From the NCBI GenBank assembly GCA_000310025.1, contig FN649740.1, positions 3,105,838-3,119,240 on the forward strand: 13,403 bases of DNA. The letters are read 5' to 3'. This document shows, one piece after another, positions 8,249 through 13,403 of the stretch (position 1 is the first letter of the stretch; the number at the start of each line of letters is the position of its first letter). This DNA comes from Ectocarpus siliculosus. Its lineage: Eukaryota; Sar; Phaeophyceae; Ectocarpales; Ectocarpaceae. The notes below the pieces were generated by a model that did not search any database, was not told where the DNA came from, and was given only the letters and a program-made list of their open reading frames with translations. Made by a program: the position numbers and the translations under genes.

Positions 8249-8565
8249 TCCAAGCACACATGCACCCCCGCTCTTCAGGCAGTTCTGCCAGTCGCCGTTC
8301 GTTGCCACAGGAGCACCATATCGGGTTGCTTCCTACGACAATGACTTCCATGACGACGAGTGGTATTTAGGACACAAGCAACGTTGTTGGTGCTAATTAT
8401 GGCCAAACGTCTACAATCCACAACGAACGATGTTGCGCGGCCTGCCGGAGGCCGGTCTTGCACCACCACGACACCCCAGTATCTTGCTCGTCTCATTAGG
8501 CGGCGTTTTCATGTTTTGTCGCTGAACAGCTGGAGCAGGAGAGGAAAGTGCCCGAGCGTGGCGGC

Positions 8566-9207
8566 ATGGACGGCCAAGAGCAACAAGCAAACGCGGTCAA
8601 GGTTGTGGTGAAGATCGTCGTACAGAACCTGGAGAAGAAGGCGGGGCTTGCAACCAGACTCGTCGAGCAATACCAACCAGACATCCTGCTGGCGCAGGAG
8701 TTAAACCGCTCTTCGGAGGAAATCGACACCGTTAGTAACTTGTCAAGACTAGGCTTCGGAACGGGCATATACAGCCGAGCTGCAACCATCACGAATGTGC
8801 GGAGAGTCACCAGCCCACACGCCGAGATTGGCGGATTCGTCTTCAAGAAAACAATCGTGGCGGATTGTGTGGGGGTCCAGTTTGCGTCGTTTCATGGCTA
8901 CAACGGACAGCCTTTCCGAAAGATTGACAACCTTATCGACCATGTGAACGCCGTTTTGTCGGTACTCGATTCAGATCGTCCATGCCTGTTTGCGGGTGAC
9001 TTTAACACGTGGTCACAGGCCCACATCGATGCTACCACATCTGTCCTTGGTGATGCAGGCTTTGTCTTGGCGTGCTCGTGGCCGTATCCGGGAAGAGATC
9101 TTCCTTTGGATCATGCGTTCGTTCGAGGCGTACAACTCGAGAGCTCGTTTTCGTATGGCTGTGAATCAGATCATAACGGGGCGGTGCTCGAGATAAGCCT
9201 TCCTTAG
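8566..9207 (+). CDS. Endonuclease/exonuclease/phosphatase (EEP, DNase I-like) family protein
   Basis: A compact single-domain EEP hydrolase. The family cleaves phosphodiester or phosphomonoester bonds in nucleic acids, nucleotides or phospholipids using a metal ion; the substrate here is not predictable. Numbered from ATG 8566, the visible motifs are N21 in VVQNLE, E45 in DILLAQEL, H110 in ASFHG, D145 and N147 in GDFNTW, D182 in LPLDHAF, and D202-H203 in SDHN at the C terminus. That is the full catalytic set. At 213 residues it is near the minimum for the fold, with no signal peptide or membrane segment. ATG 8566 is the first in-frame ATG; the frame stays open to a TAG at 8497-8499 but offers only a GTG (8548). 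An upstream exon joined near the acceptor-like ctgaacag (about 8529) is possible. The stop is TAG 9205-9207. The compact form resembles bacterial EEP proteins, so transfer is possible but unproven. Confidence 0.85.
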   Translation: MDGQEQQANAVKVVVKIVVQNLEKKAGLATRLVEQYQPDILLAQELNRSSEEIDTVSNLSRLGFGTGIYSRAATITNVRRVTSPHAEIGGFVFKKTIVADCVGVQFASFHGYNGQPFRKIDNLIDHVNAVLSVLDSDRPCLFAGDFNTWSQAHIDATTSVLGDAGFVLACSWPYPGRDLPLDHAFVRGVQLESSFSYGCESDHNGAVLEISLP

Positions 9208-10169
9208 CTTCAGCAATGTCGATATGACACAAAACGAGCGTCTCGGTGATACACACAAGAGTAAAGTGGTACTTTTGGGGGTAATTTTGGGTACTTTGCC
9301 GTGTGACGATACATACATAAGCGAACTGTGGAATAAGTTTCTCCAACGAACAATGCTCGACGTTGATTTCCAACCCCTCTTCGATTGACCCCTTTTGTAG
9401 AGAAGTACTGTTGCTGCCGAACTCACGGTCGTCAAGTGATCATTATTGGGCGCAGTCTGCTCTCGACACCATCAATAATATTTTGTCGTTCGCTACTCGG
9501 TCTGTTGGTTAGGCGTCTTGGGCGAACAACAGGCTGGCTGGGTGTGGTAGCAGCCCAGATGTGGGCGTTTCCCTCACTATCCAGAATACAGGGATACACC
9601 GGTCCAATACCTCGAAAGAATAACTCGAAAGCCTGAACGTGGCGTGGAAACTTATTAATGATGAGAACAGGCGTTGCTGCTGTACGGGACCAACCGCGGC
9701 AGCAAGGGTACCAGCGGTGTTGTTGTTTACCAGATTACAGTTCTTCGCGCCCCAGCAAGAGGGTGACAAACGGTCCTTGGAGATTCTGCTTACATCTTAA
9801 CAGTTGATATTTGCCTTGCAGGTCTTGGGGGCGACAGGAATCAGGAGAAGGGAAGAAATACACACAAAGGGCACAATTCAAACAAGTCAGGTCGGTTAGT
9901 TTTGTTGAGCGTTTTCCGACGTGGTTCATACTTGCCAAAACCTTCGGCTAAGCTGTAAGTGTCCCAAAATTGTTGAACACCCCCCGGTGGTTCTTCTTTG
10001 CCAGTGAAACGGACCGCTTTCGCCCCTTGCTGAACATGGGCCCGTTCGCTATGTGATTCGCCCAGCTACGTCGCCCGGCTCACGCCTCCTCATCGCCAAG
10101 AAATGACACCCATTCAATGATGGCTAATAAGAGGTACTCGTCTGCTTCAAGTCGCTGATGCCGGTACTA
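9208..10169. other. Stretch with no supportable gene
   Basis: Downstream of the EEP gene and probably including its 3' UTR. Frames are short and unconvincing on both strands. Apart from the right copy of the flanking repeat I see no structure. No clear AATAAA polyadenylation signal was found close after 9207. Confidence 0.5.
9393..9413. repeat. Flanking direct repeat, right copy (21 nt)
   Basis: Partner of 8228-8248, with three mismatches in 21 and the same orientation. It lies 186 bases after the EEP stop. Confidence 0.4.
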
Positions 10170-10649
10170 TTACTTTTCATACAATCGTCCGACGCACCCA
10201 TCCATAAGAAGGCCAACCTGCGCCAAACAATGAGAGAACAAACACTTTTTCTGGCCGAACTCACTGCACCTATACCGCAGTAGAGCCTCTCCAAATCTCT
10301 TGTCAAGATGTTGACTCTTATGCGTCTCCGCCGCCGTCGCAGGACATATTAATGGCGGCGACGAAACGTCACTCCCATGGTGCAGCTTGCGCTGCCCCTG
10401 ACAAGGAAACCGTCTTCTGTTGAAACATCTATCTACCGCGGCTGCTGCTGCTGCTGCGGTCACCACCGCTCTTGCTTGTTGTTTTGTTGTCGCTCGGGAG
10501 CCTCGGGGGGGGCTGTAGGCAACATCGCGCCGACTCACTTTCGCGGTAGTTCGCCCCCGCCCTACGAATGAAACGCCCGACGACGTCAGTACGGCTGGCG
10601 ACGGAAGGGGAGGAGGAGGAGGAAGAGTGGTGCCGCTTCGCAAACGCAC
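10170..10649 (-). CDS. Hypothetical protein or exon (weak)
   Basis: A 159-codon frame beginning MRLRSGTTLPPPPPLP. It has a basic, proline-rich start, then a basic Ser/Arg stretch (about residues 30-65) and a short polyalanine run (about 65-72). Below residue 75 it has scattered Cys and no motif I recognise. Similar MRxRSG starts occur in eukaryotic proteins, which is the only reason to list it. It could be a first exon, with the later residues reading into intron or UTR, or an accident of GC-rich trinucleotide sequence (ctgctgctgctgctg on the plus strand near 10443). No neighbour supports a role. Confidence 0.2.
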   Translation of the reverse strand: MRLRSGTTLPPPPPLPSPAVLTSSGVSFVGRGRTTAKVSRRDVAYSPPRGSRATTKQQARAVVTAAAAAAAVDRCFNRRRFPCQGQRKLHHGSDVSSPPLICPATAAETHKSQHLDKRFGEALLRYRCSEFGQKKCLFSHCLAQVGLLMDGCVGRLYEK

Positions 10650-10946
10650 CAGAACAGAACTTATGAGGCAGCACCGAAGTCACGCAGAACGTGGCTGCTG
10701 CCCCCGCCAACCCTGCTAGTCAGAACTACATGTTAAGTTAAAAAAACAGACGGCCCCGTAGACTACTGTATATATTCCCCCCACCTCTCTTTATAAGGCT
10801 GACAGGGGTAGTGGGAGCCCGACCGTTTTGGCGGCGAGTCGACTTTGCTTCTTTCGATCTCCGAGGCGTGTTTTTTAGGGGGTGCAGAACGTCCACCACG
10901 TCGCCCGAACACCCACAAGGCCGAAATCTGTTTTTCTGGCAACAAG

Positions 10947-11016
10947 TTTTTTTTTTCGCTTCTAATATTTCTTTGTGTGGCGGGATTTGAACCCTGGTTA
11001 TCTTCCTCCTAAACCA
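10947..11016 (-). other. tRNA-like / SINE-like element with Pol III A and B boxes
   Basis: On the minus strand TGGTTTAGGAGG (11005-11016) fits the A-box consensus TRGYNNARNNGG. GGTTCAAATCC (10983-10993) fits the B box. They start only 23 bases apart, too close for a whole tRNA, so an anticodon-arm region seems missing. Downstream in the same direction is a 10-base A run (T10 on plus, 10947-10956). Flanking both ends is a similar short sequence, ttgttgtctgg before the A box and ttgttgccaga after the A run, resembling an imperfect target-site duplication. A retroposed tRNA relic or short SINE fits. A functional tRNA does not, because no acceptor stem of seven pairs can be drawn. Confidence 0.4.
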
Positions 11017-12262
11017 GACAACAATTCGTCGACGCCCATGTCGAAGACGGTATTATCGTCCTCGACACACGTTGGGGACATTTGACCCTTATTAAATATT
11101 TTGGGGGTCATCTCTAACCTCTTCACCTTTTTTCAGAGCTAGGTGCTGGTCGGTTGAGTATAAGGACTTGACACGTTTTCTTTTTCTTAACAATTTCTGA
11201 ACATGACCCAAACAATCCATCTCTATCTAAGAAAAAAGTCTACTAATAAGATAGACTTGTTTCAGGGCTTAGTCCAGTAGACTGCGGCACATATCAGAGA
11301 AAAATGTACCGTGCCCCAGCGGTGTGTGGAGAGTCTCCACTGGCCAATCAGAAGCCGAGGGAGGCCAAACGTGGCTGGGTCCGGGTCCCAAGCTCAAGAG
11401 ATGCGATCCACACTGATGATGCTGTCTAGAACTTGAACATGCACCACTTTTTTACCATTTCCATATGTAGACTATGCATGCAAGAATTCGCCATCACCTC
11501 AGCGTGTCGAAGACGCGCACGAATCTTCCCGTCCAAGAGGTTAACCCATTCAATACCAATTTCATCACCGCGAGCTTCATTCTCTGCTTGTTACCGCCGA
11601 CGAGGTTCGGAGCAAGGGGACAATACGTACGGAAACCTGCAATACTTATGCTTCAAAGCAAAATCACCCCTAAATATGAATATATCGTGAACCGCATTAA
11701 CTACAGGATGTCAGCGTACACCCGGGTACCCACTATACGAAACGCATGCCTAACACTCACTCCGGTACGCACGTGTCTGGGACGAAGCCCAACACAACCA
11801 ACGTGGTCGTTGTCGGCTGGTTGTGTTTGTTTCTACGTGACGAACCAAACTCGGACCCTCTTACCAAATTCCCCGACAGATCTCGTGCGTATGCACCCAA
11901 GCAGAAACGTCACACAGATTGTGACGGGTGATACCACTCGTGCCTGTCTTCGTGAAAGGACGCTACTTATCGCACAGGCGCAGACATTTAAATTAACAAG
12001 GAACGGACTTGTCGCAGGGCTCTCTGCGTTACTTCCCCCACCCCCACCGGGGCGCTGAGAGTAAAAAACGGTTTACACCCCGAACGAACAAGATACAACA
12101 GATCAATACATGCGTCCAGAAGGATCAATAAAATATACGCGTTGTACCCTTCACGCGAACCCCATAGCGAGGGGTGCTTGGAATGCTCTTCAACTATGCA
12201 CCCTGGCAAGCTTTGTCGTCCTCGCGGGGCAGCAGCAGCAGACCCACCACGGCGGGAAATCG
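11017..12262. other. Stretch with no supportable gene
   Basis: AT-rich at 11090-11290, then mixed composition. The plus strand has a 194-codon frame at 11474-12058 with no recognisable features. Part of the right end is probably the 3' UTR of the RING gene on the minus strand. No polyadenylation signal was confirmed. Confidence 0.45.
11236..11258. repeat. Perfect 7-bp inverted repeat (hairpin)
   Basis: AAGTCTA, a 9-base loop, then TAGACTT, within AT-rich sequence. There is no T run of terminator type and no adjacent gene end, so its meaning is unknown. Confidence 0.5.
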
Positions 12263-13219
12263 TCATCCCTCCCGGACGCGCCGCCGAGAGACCGCGAAGA
12301 TCGTTCGCCGAGCCGGCACGGCGCCGCTTCCCCCGGCAGCGGCAGCGGCAGCGGCAGCAGGTGAGGAAGAAGAAGACTGCCGTCCTCCTCCTCCTCCTCC
12401 TCCTCCTCCTCCTCCTCCTCCTCCTCCTCCTCCTCCTTCCCTCTCCCTCCTTCCTCCCGCCCCACGCGACGAAGCCGACGGTATCATCGAGGCTACACCT
12501 GTCGGCATGAAGGCAGGAGGGGTGGAGGACCCCGCCGCCGGATTGCCCTCGCCCGTTGGTAGCGCCAGCGGGACTATCGCGGCCGTCCTGCCGAACGCGG
12601 GCGAGGCGCCAGCGCCGCCGGTACCGCTTGTGCCTGCGGCCGCCGCCTCGCCGCCGCCGCCGCCGCCGCTCGCAAGAGCTACCGCTACCGAACCTGGTGC
12701 AGCCGCAGCAGCGCCCGCTGCCGCCGCCGCCGCCGCCTGCGGCTGTTGTGACGGTGCGGAGAGAACGATGTAGTTGTCGAACGCCGACCGACAGACGGGA
12801 CACTTGTCGACATGCCGGAAGCACTCGGTGCACACGCAGAGGTGCCTGCACGGCAGCAGCAACGTGTTCTTGGGGTCCGTGAGGCAGATCACGCACTCCT
12901 CGGGCACTTCTTCCCCCGCTCCTAGGCCCCCGGCCCCGGCCCCTCGAGAAGCCTGCGCAGGGTTGCTACTGCCGCCGCCGCCGCCGCTGACAACGCTGCT
13001 GCCGGCGTTGTTGGTGTTGCTGGCTGTGTCAACCGTGCTGCTGCTGCCGCCATCCACCGTTGCTTGGATGGAGCCAATATTGGAGGCCAACCCTGGTCTC
13101 GCCGCCCCCCCCGCCTCGTCGCTAGCGCCGAACACCTTTGAACAAGGCGAAAAAAACGAGTGGGGTGGCACAAAGGGGTTATAACTACGGGCACGATGAT
13201 ACTCTTCTGCCCCCGGCAT
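12263..13219 (-). CDS. C3HC4 RING-finger protein, putative E3 ubiquitin ligase
   Basis: A 318-codon frame with a RING-HC finger at residues 109-143 (12791-12895). The ligands are C109, C112, C124, H126, C130, C133, C140 and C143 in EECVICLTDPKN, PCRHLCVCTEC and KCPVCR. The C-R-H-x3-C-x2-C spacing resembles the MGRN1/LOG2-like and IAP-type RING-HC group, whose members recruit ubiquitin-charged E2 enzymes. The N-terminal domain of MGRN1/LOG2 proteins is not visible. Residues 1-105 are low complexity after SYNPFVPPHSFF. After the RING come polyalanine (162-174), Gly/Ala-rich sequence, an 18-glycine tract (262-279), five serines and eight alanines. An in-frame TGA two codons before ATG 13219 limits the frame; an upstream exon joined at an acceptor such as gggggcag is still possible. 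The low-complexity C terminus may be partly intron or UTR. The stop is TGA 12263-12265. The RING call is firm, the gene model less so. Confidence 0.8.
   Translation of the reverse strand: MPGAEEYHRARSYNPFVPPHSFFSPCSKVFGASDEAGGAARPGLASNIGSIQATVDGGSSSTVDTASNTNNAGSSVVSGGGGGSSNPAQASRGAGAGGLGAGEEVPEECVICLTDPKNTLLLPCRHLCVCTECFRHVDKCPVCRSAFDNYIVLSAPSQQPQAAAAAAAGAAAAAPGSVAVALASGGGGGGEAAAAGTSGTGGAGASPAFGRTAAIVPLALPTGEGNPAAGSSTPPAFMPTGVASMIPSASSRGAGGRREREGGGGGGGGGGGGGGGGGGRQSSSSSPAAAAAAAAGGSGAVPARRTIFAVSRRRVREG
12335..12360. repeat. GGCAGC hexanucleotide run
   Basis: Four exact copies of GGCAGC followed by a partial copy. On the minus strand, in the RING frame, it contributes to the polyalanine run near the C terminus. 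It is a simple repeat within coding sequence. Confidence 0.8.
12383..12436. repeat. TCC microsatellite, 18 perfect copies
   Basis: Fifty-four bases of uninterrupted TCC. On the minus strand it is GGA repeated and encodes exactly 18 glycines in the RING protein frame. Perfect arrays of this length usually vary between individuals, so the polyglycine length is likely polymorphic if this part is translated. Confidence 0.95.
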
Positions 13220-13403
13220 GTTTCAGTTGCAGTGGGGGGATTCATCTCAGGGATGCCATGGGATAACAAAAAAGGGCGACGGCAATCCACAACCATTCAC
13301 GAGTGAGCCTTCCACCTTACTACAATAGAATGAGAAACTAGGGGGTCTCAAACGACAAGGGGGGAAGACAATGCAATGCCACTGCCCATCGGCTACCCAT
13401 CGA
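13220..13403. other. Upstream flank of the RING gene
   Basis: This is 5' of the RING frame. It may hold the 5' UTR, an intron or the promoter. No TATA-like element or other clear motif stands out. The window ends before any further exon can be judged. Confidence 0.4.

Noticed and set aside
8399-8548. Plus-strand MAKRLQSTTNDVARP...RRFHVLSLNSW as an N-terminal exon of the EEP gene
   Set aside because: The FHVLSLN piece resembles an EEP start strand, but it is in another frame. The downstream VVQNLE already supplies that strand. No splice evidence; likely coincidence.
8496-8846. 116-codon minus-strand frame
   Set aside because: Antisense shadow of the EEP gene, whose catalytic motifs are on the plus strand.
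10979-10996. tggcgggatttgaaccct read on the plus strand as a primer-binding site of an LTR retrotransposon
   Set aside because: It matches the T-loop region of a tRNA. A primer-binding site must pair with the last bases before CCA, where the T stem and acceptor strand add about 13 bases after the loop. No LTR end or retroelement protein lies nearby.
11474-12058. 194-codon plus-strand frame
   Set aside because: No domain, no biased composition typical of genes, and it lies in the probable 3' flank of the RING gene. Its length is possible by chance in mid-GC sequence.
12174-12773. Long plus-strand proline-rich frame
   Set aside because: It is the antisense shadow of the RING gene; the polyproline comes from the TCC microsatellite and GC-rich codons read backwards.
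11988-12896. 302-codon minus-strand frame rich in arginine
   Set aside because: It overlaps the RING gene in another frame, is mostly arginine runs from GGA/GCC repeats, and lacks the RING cysteine pattern.

Overview
The window looks like nuclear DNA of a eukaryote, most likely a stramenopile of the brown-alga type. It has low gene density, mixed and locally high GC, trinucleotide runs inside coding sequence, decayed retroelement protein and satellite-like tandem repeats. There is no bacterial operon structure and no convincing ribosome-binding sites. The taxonomic guess rests on the overall look and on the style of the tyrosine-recombinase retroelement; it is inference.

Layout. (1) Positions 1-1423 hold no gene I can support, only a 24-base C tract and small palindromes. 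(2) Positions 1509-3549, minus strand, are a broken DIRS-like retrotransposon carrying a tyrosine recombinase. From 3549 downward one reads a gag-like N terminus, the end of the reverse transcriptase, an RNase H start and a tyrosine recombinase. It has frameshifts, stops, a changed RT active-site motif and at least two internal deletions. A perfect 8-bp inverted repeat lies just beyond its recombinase stop. (3) Roughly 3690-7198 is a complex repeat region built from a ~260-bp tandem unit. The units form two arrays, each starting with the same diverged unit subtype and ending in the same ~345-bp tail, so a multi-unit block has itself been duplicated. (4) Positions 7199-8227 have no clear gene. 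(5) Positions 8566-9207, plus strand, are an intact 213-codon endonuclease/exonuclease/phosphatase (EEP, DNase I-like) gene with every catalytic residue visible. (6) Positions 9208-12262 are mostly non-coding by eye. They contain a weak ORF at 10170-10649 and a tRNA-like or SINE-like element near 10947-11016 with good Pol III A and B boxes but an abnormally short spacing. (7) Positions 12263-13219, minus strand, encode a C3HC4 RING-finger protein, probably a ubiquitin ligase, with polyalanine and polyglycine tracts. The polyglycine is written by an 18-copy TCC microsatellite.

The two confident genes, EEP and RING, are separate transcription units with no evident shared pathway. The most unusual structure is the two-level repeat block. 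The EEP gene is notable as a short, unbroken, apparently intronless enzyme gene in otherwise eroded DNA.
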